This document shows positions 9,227-19,206 of a DNA stretch of 64,000 bases, one piece after another. The stretch covers positions 310,001 to 374,000 of the forward strand of contig JASXSV010000001.1 in NCBI GenBank assembly GCA_030674915.1, given 5' to 3'. Source of the DNA: Candidatus Endonucleibacter bathymodioli (lineage in GTDB: Bacteria; Pseudomonadota; Gammaproteobacteria; Pseudomonadales; Endozoicomonadaceae). How positions within the stretch are numbered: the stretch's first letter is position 1; each line of letters starts with the position of its first letter. A program made the position numbers and the translations under genes. Below the pieces are notes generated by a model. The model worked only from the letters and a program-made list of their open reading frames with translations. It did no database searches and was not told the DNA's origin.

Positions 9227-10045
9227 GCCCTTACTTTTCCTGGACGTTCCGCGATATGCCAGTCCGACATCTATATCTTTCAACTCGTCCCGTTTTTCTG
9301 TGCCACTATAACCGGCATCGACGAAAATGAACCACTCATCAACATGCAGTAAACTTTCAGCTTGATTCAGATCGTGTTCGTTGGCAGCGGTAGTCGTAAG
9401 GCTATGCATCAGCTCAGTTAGAGCATCGACACTGATATGAGCCTTCATGCAGAAGTGCCACTGATTACTCTTCTTGGTGATGCATCTCGGAATCACGATC
9501 ACCGGCTTTGTTCTTGGTGGAATTAGTTGGGAGCTGCGATAATGGTGGCATCCATCAGCGTGCCTTCTTTGAACAGCACACCAGCATCACTCAGCCAGTT
9601 ATTCACTTCGTTGAATATTTTGCGTGCCAAATCATGGCGTTCTAACAAGTTACGGAAGTTCATGATGGTGGTGTGATCAGGGATCATCCCATTCAGTGAT
9701 AGGCCAGCAAACAAACGCATGGCCTAGGTGTCTACAAGGCATATCCCATCGCAGGATCACTCATGCTGTACCACTGCTGTATACAGTGAGTACGTAGCAT
9801 CGTCATAAGGGATAAGGTCGGCTACCATTACCAAGCTTGGGGTAATATGGCTCAATAACTGACACCATTAGTTTCCAGGGAACCAGTGCTTCCATCCGTT
9901 CAAGAAACTTCTCTTTGCGGGTTTGGCGGCGTTTATGTTGGTATTCGCTGTCGGCGAAGCTGAAGTAGTGTCCTATGGTTCATACCATCAAAGAGAAGTG
10001 ATAGGGATTATCTCATTACGAGGACTTAATCTCACCTTTACTAGT
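9227..10045 (-). pseudogene. IS5-family transposase remnant, copy 1
   Basis: Read right to left, fragments of an IS5-type DDE transposase appear: [18 protein letters not shown] and [13 protein letters not shown] (first catalytic D), then [17 protein letters not shown] and [19 protein letters not shown] (second D). It is broken by stops and small indels near 9510 and 9720 and ends abruptly at 9227, before the final catalytic E. Copy 2 at 17664-18385 breaks at the same base. The right edge (CTCATTACGAGGACTTAATC) overlaps the 3' end of the large gene that follows. Confidence 0.8.
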
Positions 10046-13000
10046 ATTTATTTTATCAAATTCAGATAATTTATCTTTTAATTCCTCCACACACTTAATT
10101 GCTCGGTTACAAGATTTAAATAAATCACTTGCCTTTATATCCACTCTTGTTTCAGCACTTCCACCTGTATCTTTTGACCTTATATTCTTAAGAACATTCC
10201 TTCTGATATTTAAGATGGATGCCAAATTTTGATAAATCTCACCTGCCTCTAATATCCGCTCACTTAATTGACTTGTTTGGAGTAATAACAATTCCAGTTC
10301 ATCCTGACCATTTTTATCAAACCCCGTTAGTATACTTACAGCATTTTTTGCATAATCTATTGCTTTATTAATCTTACATTCTTTTTCTCTAAGAATAACA
10401 ATTAACGGTGCTATTTCAGTATATGAAGCTTTTAATTGTTCAGCTGAAACAGAGCTAGGAAGTTTAGAACACTTTTCTGCCTTGACAAATTCATCTAGAT
10501 ATTTTTTAATAAGTTTAGACTGTTTTGATAAACATAAAAAAGTAGGACATTCATATTTAACTCTCTCTACAAGGCATTCAAACTGTAGCATATTTATTAT
10601 TGCTAAATACAAACTGTCGGCACTACCTAATTGTCTTCTCTCCTCTCTCTCACACTCGCAAAATCCTTCAAATGCCACTCCAAATTCGCTAGTTAACATC
10701 TTTTCATATAAAAACACCAGCTTCTTATTATTTTCATCTTCATAACTTTCACCTCCTTCTAAATTTAAAGTTTGCAAACTAGTACTTAGATCCTTACTAG
10801 GAAAGAAAGCACCTAAATGTTCTTTACCATCATTGCTAACACTACGTATCTTACGTTTCAAAATACATGAAATAACTTCTTGTTTACATTTCTGTTTCCA
10901 TTCCCTTTCATCCTTTTCCATCTCCTCTTCCTGTATAAGATCGGCCGCAATAAGATTCGCAGCCTCTTCTTTTTGCTTCTCATCTTTCTCCCTTACATCT
11001 GTGTATGGAGATACAACCAATGACTTCCATTTAGTATGAAACTCGCTACTTATTATACCTTTATTATGGGCATGCTCAAGATGTTTTTGTACGACCAAAT
11101 AATCATTTTCTCTCTGGGCGCAGTCAACCTCATTTTCCACTTTAGTAAAATATCCTAATAATGCACTCGATAGCACATCCTCATCTACATCCACAATTAC
11201 TACCTTGCAAATGATATCAATCATCAACAAGTAAAAGTTACGATCATCAACAATATCTTCTATATTATCTAGCAACATCATCATTTCAAAACTGTATAGT
11301 CTTTGCTTACCTACATCTAATTTCTTCATAGATATTCCTAACTCTAGTGCAAAATCACTTAGACAAACAAACAATCTTGTTACCATTTTGACCTGCATAT
11401 TTTTATCCATATTATTGTAATTACCAGGATTCAACAAAAACAAACAACATAACTTAACCGACAAATAATCCGCTATCATAATGTCACTGACATTATTCAA
11501 ATCACCTTCACAATTTCCAAAAACACTTAAAGAAAGTTTCAAAATACTTTTCGCTAGCGAATCATCAAAGTCAATACCAGAATCACATCTATAAAGTACT
11601 TTCAAAAATATCCAGATCCTATCATACACGCCAGCACGCATTTTTTTTATCTTCTGTTTGGAAGCACAGTCTTTTACAATGTCTATTTTCTCAAATAAAT
11701 CAATACATTCTTTGGCCATGATTATACTTTTTTCACGGACCTCTGGACACTTTTTATTATATACTGAATAACAAAATTGATCATCAGGAAAAGACCCTAA
11801 AACTTCAGACGCGTGATCCGCAACACTCTCTATTGACGATATAATACTACGCTTCTCCTTATTAGATACAAGGCCACTCCTGACATTGTTCAATCCAGTA
11901 CATGCTTTAGTCCTATTAACAGCCCTATTAACACCCTTACCATTCTTTACTTTACCAACTAGATTTACAGGCTTGGTAACTTCATTATGCTCAGTGCTTC
12001 TTGCCGCACCTATATCAGACATATCTAACTCCAATCTATTTCTTACAATATATTTACAACACTTAAATAATTCAAAATCAAGAAAATATCTCCTCATGGA
12101 TAGTTCTTGTTCTAAATCATCTATAGTTTTAAATACCATGCCTTCATTTTTTCTAAGCACAAAATAAGAAACTTTACTTACTAAATCAGTAATAGTTGAT
12201 ATTTCCTCATCAGACCCTATACTTTTCAACGTCCATAAAAAATCATAATCGGAACTGCTCTTATCTAAACATAAACGCATATTTCCAAACTCAAGATAGT
12301 CTTTCTCACTACCCTCATCATTACACGTAATCACATAATACATAGAGACTACCCCTGCTGCTTTTGTTATGCGTGAAATCACTGACATGTCATCAGTTTT
12401 TTGCACCAACCATACATATGCAAACGCTGCCTTTCTGAACTCGAGCATCGCCCTTTCCTTATCACCACGACGTAAATAAAAAAAGGCCAAATGTGCGGTG
12501 TAAGAAACACGGTCAACCACACTTATATGTTGATCAACTTGCCATTCGGAAGAATCTTCTCCTAACTTAGAGTGCCCTGGGTAGATTTCACCTAGTAATT
12601 TAGCAGCATCCAAATCCCTTCTTTGCAAACTCCACCTTCCAAGAAAAAGAGGCAACCAAAGCTTGTTACATTCTTTAACTATATGATCAGATTCATTTTT
12701 AGTAACCACAAAATTTAACGTCAATATTTTATCTGAAAAATACTGATTCAATATTGCTGAAAGAGAAATACTTAAACTAAATGCTTCGGGACTACCTGTG
12801 ATTTTAGCCAGCCAGTAAAGGCAAGCTGGAGCCTGTATATTCCCCCTTAATGCTGCTGTTGTAAAGCACCAAATAATACCGACTAGATCATTAACACCAA
12901 GATATTCATTACCAGGATGAATCATCTGATACATACCTAAGATGAGTGGCGCCAAAGGACAACCAAGGTTATCCGCATCCCTTAATTCTTGCATGACACT

Positions 13001-15265
13001 ACAACATTTATTCAAGTTTACCACAATCTTCTGATCCACCACGCATTGATCTTGCTTGTATTGTTCGCTAACCGAATCAAATACAACTGTCATTACTTTC
13101 TTGATTTCCTCTATATTGACAGCATATTTTCTTTTATGTTTGCCTCCTGTATCTTTTCCTGCTAGGCGAGCTCCCAACTCAACGATATCTCCCAAGCTTT
13201 CTACACCCAATGAGAGATCTTTAGTAACCGTTACTGGTATCTCTATACCATCTATTACTTCCTCTTCATCTAACAACATTTTCTCAAATATATTAGATAT
13301 ATTTACATCTAAGGAGTCACTGTCTTCTTTATTTACTATTGATATCGGTTTACTACCTATAGATTCTTCCGCACTGTATTCTTTTGACTCCTGAGTACTA
13401 CCAACTATTTCATGATTCCCATCAAAGCATATACCTATACTTTTTTTGACCAGTTCCATATATACATCATGCCGATTTTCTTCAGTAACTTTTCTATTCC
13501 AAGGAAAACAATCATCTATAACAGACATAACGTTACTACCACCGACTAGCTCTCTAGATAATTCATTTTTAAAAGATCCAAATGGAAATATAGTTTTATT
13601 CAGCAATATCTCCTCTGCTATTAACAATGGGTCTATCCTTTTTGCTTTATCAAATGTTTTCATACACAAATAATATTTATTTACCCCAGAATGGGAAATA
13701 AATATCACGTCTTTAACCATGGTGTTTTCTGCTGCTATCAGGTTTTCACTATTTTCAAACACTTTCATTAGATCTGGCCACTTACTCCAAGCATTTTCAG
13801 GATTAAATAAACTTGCAGTTACATTGCTTCCATCATTTTCCGTCGAAAAAACCACAAATGGTATTCCTGTTGATAATACCAAAGAAAAAAGAGAAACTGA
13901 CCCACCGAAAAAACTTATAACATTTTTATCATGGTCAAGTAATCTATCGGACTCTCTAGATATCAGATATTCAATTGACTCATAAGACAAATCTAAAAGC
14001 TTAGACACCTCACATTTACTATATTTTGCATGCAAAAGAACACATACCGCCTCATTAATCCAATTATTCGTAACACTCCTTACTAATGCTGGCGTCACAT
14101 GTTCTATTTCAGCATCTGCCTGCCTACACAGCAATTTATTGGCTGTACTTAAAAATCGTTCTCTAACCATGAGATTACCGTTTATAGCATTAGAAACAAC
14201 GCAAAAAAAAGAATTATCTCCTGAATCAATATCATATACAGTAAAATCTTTCCCTAATATTTTCCCCCACTCAACATGTGTTAGTAATGACCTAGATCCC
14301 AAACTTTCACCTAAAGAATAATCAAAATCGAAAGCCTTTTCGTGTATAATATTAATTATATGAGTTTTTTTATTTATTTCATTTAACAAAGCACCATAAG
14401 AACCATATACTTTATATATTTTCTCCATAAGATTTTTATCATCACTTTTTTCTTTTTCTAACTTTTCATAAAAAGCAAACCTATTTTTTATTTTATACAA
14501 GTTTTGACACGAGCGGATAACTTCTTCCAAAGTATCTCCTGGATCTTTTCCTTCATTACCTTTAGTTTTTTTAAAACAATTAATATCACTCTTAATTGAA
14601 CTATCATCCAGTGATGCATAACCTAACGTGGTTAGAACTGAAACTGATACCTTTTTTTTATCGTCAAAATCAAATTTCGTTTGAAAATGATAATCCCATG
14701 CAGCAAACACAATATCATCTTCATCAAAATCTTTTACTACAATATCTACTGCAGCCAAGGGTTTATTTGATTTAATGTCAAACATAGTTATTTGTACTTT
14801 TTCTGGTGCTTTATCTAACAGTCCTTGTTTACACGATACAACACGAGATGCAATATTAACCAAATCAATCAAATCCTTATCAGGATTAAAATACATAACC
14901 TCTTGTATTTCCTTATTTAAAAACATCTGCAGATCCTCAGCTTTATTCTTATCGCATATCACTATATCAATATCATTAATACCCATCAAAGAACTATCAC
15001 CACTAATAATCCTTATTCCAGCAGACCCAATAATTCCACCTTTCACGTTATTCTTGTCTAGCCAACAAGAATAAGAATTCATTATGCTATCAAAGAAAAG
15101 TTCTTTTAGGTGCCGTTTCTCCAATCCATTTTTATCACTTTTATTATAAAATTCACTTTCAACAACAGAAAATACTGGATTACAAAAAACTAATACCAAC
15201 ATAAAAAATATACCATTTAGAACATTATCTAAAGAGTTATAGATATTCAAAATATATGTGCCCAC
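10016..15265 (-). CDS. Large exported protein with nucleotidyltransferase-like N-terminal domain and Sel1/TPR-like repeats
   Basis: About 1749 residues, no close family recognised. A GTG start at 15265 has AGAGG nine bases upstream; a TTG at 15274 and an ATG at 15202 are alternatives. A hydrophobic stretch (GIFFMLVLVFCNPVFS) near the N-terminus looks like a signal peptide. Numbering from the TTG frame, G83-S-A-G, then NDIDIVI with D101 and D103, and later AAVDIVV with D177, match the polymerase-beta/minimal nucleotidyltransferase pattern G[SG]...DxD...D. Around 790-850 a stretch APLILGMYQ, GIIWCFTTAALRGNIQAP resembles Sel1-like repeats; around 930-970 SYTAHLAFFYLRRGDKERA resembles a TPR. The C-terminal third is charged and helical. 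An IS5 remnant overlaps the 3' end, so the native C-terminus may be lost. Probably a host-interaction protein; that is inference. Confidence 0.75.
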   Translation of the reverse strand: MGTYILNIYNSLDNVLNGIFFMLVLVFCNPVFSVVESEFYNKSDKNGLEKRHLKELFFDSIMNSYSCWLDKNNVKGGIIGSAGIRIISGDSSLMGINDIDIVICDKNKAEDLQMFLNKEIQEVMYFNPDKDLIDLVNIASRVVSCKQGLLDKAPEKVQITMFDIKSNKPLAAVDIVVKDFDEDDIVFAAWDYHFQTKFDFDDKKKVSVSVLTTLGYASLDDSSIKSDINCFKKTKGNEGKDPGDTLEEVIRSCQNLYKIKNRFAFYEKLEKEKSDDKNLMEKIYKVYGSYGALLNEINKKTHIINIIHEKAFDFDYSLGESLGSRSLLTHVEWGKILGKDFTVYDIDSGDNSFFCVVSNAINGNLMVRERFLSTANKLLCRQADAEIEHVTPALVRSVTNNWINEAVCVLLHAKYSKCEVSKLLDLSYESIEYLISRESDRLLDHDKNVISFFGGSVSLFSLVLSTGIPFVVFSTENDGSNVTASLFNPENAWSKWPDLMKVFENSENLIAAENTMVKDVIFISHSGVNKYYLCMKTFDKAKRIDPLLIAEEILLNKTIFPFGSFKNELSRELVGGSNVMSVIDDCFPWNRKVTEENRHDVYMELVKKSIGICFDGNHEIVGSTQESKEYSAEESIGSKPISIVNKEDSDSLDVNISNIFEKMLLDEEEVIDGIEIPVTVTKDLSLGVESLGDIVELGARLAGKDTGGKHKRKYAVNIEEIKKVMTVVFDSVSEQYKQDQCVVDQKIVVNLNKCCSVMQELRDADNLGCPLAPLILGMYQMIHPGNEYLGVNDLVGIIWCFTTAALRGNIQAPACLYWLAKITGSPEAFSLSISLSAILNQYFSDKILTLNFVVTKNESDHIVKECNKLWLPLFLGRWSLQRRDLDAAKLLGEIYPGHSKLGEDSSEWQVDQHISVVDRVSYTAHLAFFYLRRGDKERAMLEFRKAAFAYVWLVQKTDDMSVISRITKAAGVVSMYYVITCNDEGSEKDYLEFGNMRLCLDKSSSDYDFLWTLKSIGSDEEISTITDLVSKVSYFVLRKNEGMVFKTIDDLEQELSMRRYFLDFELFKCCKYIVRNRLELDMSDIGAARSTEHNEVTKPVNLVGKVKNGKGVNRAVNRTKACTGLNNVRSGLVSNKEKRSIISSIESVADHASEVLGSFPDDQFCYSVYNKKCPEVREKSIIMAKECIDLFEKIDIVKDCASKQKIKKMRAGVYDRIWIFLKVLYRCDSGIDFDDSLAKSILKLSLSVFGNCEGDLNNVSDIMIADYLSVKLCCLFLLNPGNYNNMDKNMQVKMVTRLFVCLSDFALELGISMKKLDVGKQRLYSFEMMMLLDNIEDIVDDRNFYLLMIDIICKVVIVDVDEDVLSSALLGYFTKVENEVDCAQRENDYLVVQKHLEHAHNKGIISSEFHTKWKSLVVSPYTDVREKDEKQKEEAANLIAADLIQEEEMEKDEREWKQKCKQEVISCILKRKIRSVSNDGKEHLGAFFPSKDLSTSLQTLNLEGGESYEDENNKKLVFLYEKMLTSEFGVAFEGFCECEREERRQLGSADSLYLAIINMLQFECLVERVKYECPTFLCLSKQSKLIKKYLDEFVKAEKCSKLPSSVSAEQLKASYTEIAPLIVILREKECKINKAIDYAKNAVSILTGFDKNGQDELELLLLQTSQLSERILEAGEIYQNLASILNIRRNVLKNIRSKDTGGSAETRVDIKASDLFKSCNRAIKCVEELKDKLSEFDKINTSKGEIKSS

Positions 15266-15639
15266 TATCAACAACCTCTATTTGTATGCAGCCGCTAATC
15301 TAAGCCATTACAATACAGATTATGAAAATCAACAAGACCACTCTTTATAACCTAACTTAATATACTTTTATCCTTTCGGAACAAAATATTCAAGCCTAGA
15401 TTTACCGTCCATTAATGGTCACAAGTAAAGCATTGTTTGTTATAACATACATATAACAATATTAAATAACAGTCGTGGACTGCTCTATCTGAACGCTATA
15501 GTATACTATTCAACTCTCTTTTGCTAGCAAGATATCTTAATATTTACTCTTAGATTTACATCTGAAGCGCATAACTTGAATGAATAGGAAGGGAGGTTAA
15601 CCACCGTAAGATCATCATTTTTCTCCGACAAAAGATGCA
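15266..15639. other. Upstream region of the large gene, no gene seen
   Basis: About 370 bases of A+T-rich sequence between the start of the large minus-strand gene and an IS30 remnant. It presumably holds the promoter of the large gene, but no convincing -35/-10 pair or operator could be singled out. Confidence 0.35.
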
Positions 15640-16590
15640 ACGACGAGTAACCACAAACAGCTGACCCATGAGCTACGATACCAGATTTATACTCTAAAGA
15701 AAATCGGAATGACTCAACAGTAAATTGCTGGTGCTATTGGTGTAATTCAGGAAACGATTAGTCGAGAGCTAAAGCTCAATACTGGCGGTAATGGTTATCG
15801 CTTTAATCAGGATCAACGTAAAACTCAGGAACTCCGAGATAAAGCCGTTACAACCACCAAGATGACGCCGGTAATGATTGCCTTCGTCGAGTTAACATTA
15901 CTCGACAAATTGAATCCTGATCAAATATTAGGTTGATTGCTGGAGGACGTAAGCGAGCCACTTAGTCACGAAACTATTTACTGACATGTTTTGGGTGATA
16001 CAACCTCTGGTGGCGACCCGTATAGCGAGTTGCGGCGCAGAGGAAAAGCCTATAAGTTGCGGGCGAAAAGCCAGGCGGGCCAAGGGCACATCAAGAATAG
16101 AGTTGGTATTGATGAACACCCAACGATTATCAAAGCGAAGAAGTTTGCAGGTAACTGGGCGTGACCTAGTTCCCAGCAAGGACCACAGTGGCGCACTCGT
16201 TACTATCATCGATAGATCAACAAGTTTCACTGCATCTAAACAAATAAATAATGAGTCGTCTCAGACAGCTACCGAAGCAACGTCCGAGCTACTGCGGCCA
16301 TTTAAAGGGGCCTCATTAATAATTACGGCCGATAACGGTAAAGAATTCGCCTACCATGATAAAATGACAAAAGTCCCGGGAGCACAGGTATAGCTCTCCG
16401 ATCCCTACTGCTAATGGCAGCGCGAACTAAATAAAAATACCAACGGTTTGTTGCGACAATATCGGACTAAAAAAATAGACTTTAAAAAGGTATCGGCAAA
16501 AAAAGTAAAAGACGTTATTATGGAAATCTAGGCACAGCCAATAATAACCAGTGGCGTATCTTGTTTTTAGGCTAATCAAATTCTCCACGA
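15640..16590 (+). pseudogene. IS30-family transposase remnant
   Basis: Across several frames the plus strand spells an IS30 transposase: an HTH region LTHELRYQIYTLKKIGMTQQ followed by ISRELKLNTGGNGYRF, then SHETIY.HVLGDTTSGG, KNRVGIDEHPTIIKAKKF, the catalytic core DHSGALVTIIDRSTSFT and LIITADNGKEFAYHD, and the final block DPYC.WQRELN. At least four in-frame stops (for example near 15721, 15934 and 16164) and frame changes make it inactive. No clean terminal repeats were found. Confidence 0.8.
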
Positions 16591-17276
16591 ACCAACTTAA
16601 CTCCTTCGTTGCTACATAGTTCTGTAATGTCAATATTTAGTGTTTTACAATTAAAATTAGTACTGTAAGAATCCAGATATTTTTTATTTATGTGAATTAC
16701 TCATTTAATATTTTAGATTCTACGATCGCAGAATACCATAATGACATTCCTTCACAACCTGAAAAGAAATCAATAATATCAATTGAATCAACTGCTTTTT
16801 TGCTTGTTATTTCCTTTTTTTAAAACCCTTTCCTGATTTTTTAAACATACCAATAAAACTTTTTAAATAATTATTCTGAATACACTTTATTTATATTATT
16901 TTTAGACCTTTGCACGAGTCTCGCTAAACCACTGGAAATCAGGTATAATAATCCTTGCACAATCATAGAGATTGATCTTTTAGATAGGCAACTCTCGGAT
17001 TTGCCTTTGGCTTGATTTCAACTACTTCGGTTGTTTTTTTATCCACAGTTTTACTAGTAGAGTATCTTGCTGCTTTACTAGGAGGCTGAATACATCCACA
17101 TAGAATCAACTAACCAAAATAAATATCGTAAATTTCACATATTCTTTAAAAACATAATAATATCCTTGCTGTGCAAATAAACCTTTAGTTACATTAATAT
17201 ATTCTATTTTTTTATAAAAACCACCTTTCTTATGATATTGTTTACACATATGAAATTATTAGATAAAATCAGGCAG
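16591..17276. other. A+T-rich non-coding stretch with an IS terminus
   Basis: No gene recognised. It contains the solo IS end at 16904-16965. A short CAAC...GTTG stem followed by seven T at about 17020-17040 could be a weak terminator. Otherwise featureless decayed DNA between the IS30 remnant and the second integrase remnant. Confidence 0.4.
16904..16965 (+). repeat. Solo terminus of the GAGACCTTTGCACGA-type IS5 element
   Basis: AGACCTTTGCACGAGTC followed by CGCTAAAC, AATCAGGTATAAT and ATCCTTGCACAATCA matches the left end of the element at 37652-37715 over about 60 bases, with a few differences. Nothing else of the element is present, so it is a left-over end. Confidence 0.7.
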
Positions 17277-17662
17277 ATGTATCACCTCAATTTTATTTCA
17301 TCAAAAAGCCCATCCTGAAAATATGGATACCGAAGAAATTGAGGATTTTTTAACCGATTTGGCGGTAAGGGCAAGGTATCAGCCAGTACCCAAAACCAAG
17401 CCTTGCCGGCACTGTTATTTTTATATGAATCTGTTTTAAAACATAAAATTTAAGGGGTGAATGCTATCCGCTCCAAAGCCCTATGAACTTGCCAATAGTG
17501 CTCAGCGTGCAAACAACCAATAAACTACTTGAATGATGAGTAGCATAAATTCATTGACTGCAAAATTGCTATACGATACGGGAATGTGCGTAATAAAGAT
17601 GATACGCTTAAGGGTACAAGATATTAATTTTAATCGGGGTGAAATTATAGTTAGCGTATTCC
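17277..17662 (+). pseudogene. Second integron-integrase-like (tyrosine recombinase) remnant
   Basis: In one frame HQKAHPENMDTEEIEDFLTD then LAVRAR; a shift then gives SASTQNQALPALLFLYESVL, a near-perfect IntI core-binding motif; later [16 protein letters not shown] and, after another shift, [29 protein letters not shown]. These correspond to HPKDM...EIEAFLTHLAV, SASTQNQAL.ALLFLY, LPVVL, LLYGTGMR and LRVKDIDF of integron integrases. The C-terminal half, with boxes I-II completed and Tyr, is replaced by an IS5 remnant at 17664. It is distinct in sequence from the intI at 7803 (VAPSTQNQAF versus SASTQNQAL), so it is not a simple copy. Confidence 0.72.
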
Positions 17663-17663
17663 A

Positions 17664-18385
17664 AGCCCTTACTTTTCCTGAACGTTCCGCGATATGCCAG
17701 TCGACATCTATGTCTTTCAACTCGTCCCGTTTTTCTGCGCCATGATAACCGGCATCGACGAAGATGAACTCCTCTGCAGTAGATTTTCAGCTTGATTCAG
17801 ATCGTGCTCGTTGACAGCGGTGGTCGTAAGGCTATGCGTCAGCCCAGTTCGAGCATCGACACTGATATGAGCCTTCATGCAGAAATGCCACTGATTACTC
17901 TTCTTGGTTTGATGCATCTCGGAATCACAATCACCGGCTTTGTTCTTGGTGGAGTTAGTTGGGAGCTGCGATAATGGTGACATCCATCAGCGTGCCTTCT
18001 TTGAACAGCACACCAGCATCACTCAGCCAGTCATTCACTTCGTTGAATATTTTGCGTGCCAAATCATGGCGTTCTAACAAGTTACGGAAGTTCATGATGG
18101 CGGTGTGATCAGGGATCGTCCCATCCAGTGAGTACGCAGCATCGTCATCAAGGGATAAGGTCGGCGACCATTACCAGGATTAGGGTAATATGGCTCGATA
18201 ACTGACACCATCAGTCTCCAGGGAACCAGTGTTTCCATCCGTTCAAGAAACTTCTCTTGTCGGGTTTGGCGGTGTTTATGTTGGTATTCGCTGTCGGCGA
18301 GGATGAGTTGACGCCCCATGATTCATACCATCAAAGAGAAATGATAGGGATTATCTCATTACGAGGACTTAATCGCACCTTACCT
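17664..18385 (-). pseudogene. IS5-family transposase remnant, copy 2
   Basis: Fragments read on the minus strand: [40 protein letters not shown], then after a deletion [30 protein letters not shown], and [20 protein letters not shown]. It is closely similar to copy 1 (9227-10045) but lacks about 80 bases near 18121 that copy 1 keeps. Its left break at AAGCCCTTACTTTTCC is the same as in copy 1. It truncates the second integrase remnant on its left. Confidence 0.8.
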
Positions 18386-18525
18386 AGACATCTGCCCTCT
18401 CATTTGGCATTGATACTCACGACGCACATCGTTTTGCGCGACTCTCCGGCCAATTCAACGAATACCTGAAGCAAATCGCACAGCGATTGAACCTCTGCAC
18501 TAATATGTTCGCATCATTGTTATAA
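18386..18525 (+). pseudogene. Orphan 3' end of an unidentified gene
   Basis: Directly after the IS5 edge the plus strand reads SFGIDTHDAHRFARLSGQFN then EYLKQIAQRLNLC to a TAA at 18525. Composition and codon use look like real coding sequence, but a stop sits near the IS junction and no start is present. It probably is the tail of a gene cut by the IS. I do not recognise the family. It converges on acpP with a shared hairpin between them. Confidence 0.4.
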
Positions 18526-18551
18526 CAATGTGGATAATAACTATCACACAC

Positions 18552-18585
18552 AAAAAACCGCACAATGTTTTTGCACGGTTTTTTT
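18552..18585. terminator. Bidirectional rho-independent terminator between acpP and the orphan gene tail
   Basis: AAAAAACCG at 18552-18560 and CGGTTTTTTT at about 18576-18585 form a stem around a short A/T loop, giving a run of T on both strands. It lies 24 bases after the acpP stop. Confidence 0.75.
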
Positions 18586-18608
18586 CGGGCATACAATCAG
18601 AGCAAATA

Positions 18609-18842
18609 TCAGGAACTTGCTACAATGTAATCAATGGCTTCTTGTACTGTAGTAATTTTCTCTGCTTCCTCATCCGGAATTTCGGTTTCAAATTCTTCCT
18701 CCAAAGCCATAACCAACTCCACGGTATCAAGAGAGTCTGCACCTAGATCCTCCACAAAAGACACACCGTTAGTCACTTCCTCAACCTTTGCGCCAAGCTG
18801 TTCGCAAACAATTTTTTTGACGCGTACTTCAATAGTGCTCAT
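18609..18842 (-). CDS. acpP: Acyl carrier protein
   Basis: A 77-residue acidic helical protein, the cytoplasmic carrier of growing fatty acyl chains. The phosphopantetheine attachment Ser37 is in the [10 protein letters not shown] motif. The start MSTIEVRV at 18842 is preferred over an upstream TTG that would add two residues. It follows fabG by about 360 bases rather than in tight linkage, so it may have its own promoter, as acpP often does. In relatives fabF follows directly; here there is instead a terminator and IS debris. Confidence 0.96.
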   Translation of the reverse strand: MSTIEVRVKKIVCEQLGAKVEEVTNGVSFVEDLGADSLDTVELVMALEEEFETEIPDEEAEKITTVQEAIDYIVASS

Positions 18843-19206
18843 ACCCAATTGTACTCCGGTTAATACTCAACGCAGCTTATAGATAACTGCAATTCGGTAT
18901 AGTTTATATGGTAGATTACGAAAATTTCAAGACAGCCCACTGCAATTAACGCAACTATGCACCTTCTTTACTGCATTTTCTCAAATAATACAACAGCATC
19001 CACCCATTTGCTCCAATAGTTATAATATTAACTACCGACGAACTCAGCCCAATCACATAAAAGCACACAATTCAAAGGAAAGCCTATAACTCCACTCCTC
19101 CTGATGGCATGACACCGCTCTAACACCCACAAACTACCTGCTACTAATCTTCATTGCTTCCTACCCCCGCATTTATAACAACAGGTGCAGCTAATATGGG
19201 GACATC
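18843..19206. other. Spacer between fabG and acpP, likely acpP promoter
   Basis: About 360 bases without a gene. Given the very high expression acpP usually needs, a promoter is expected here, but no clear box pair was identified by eye. Confidence 0.4.
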
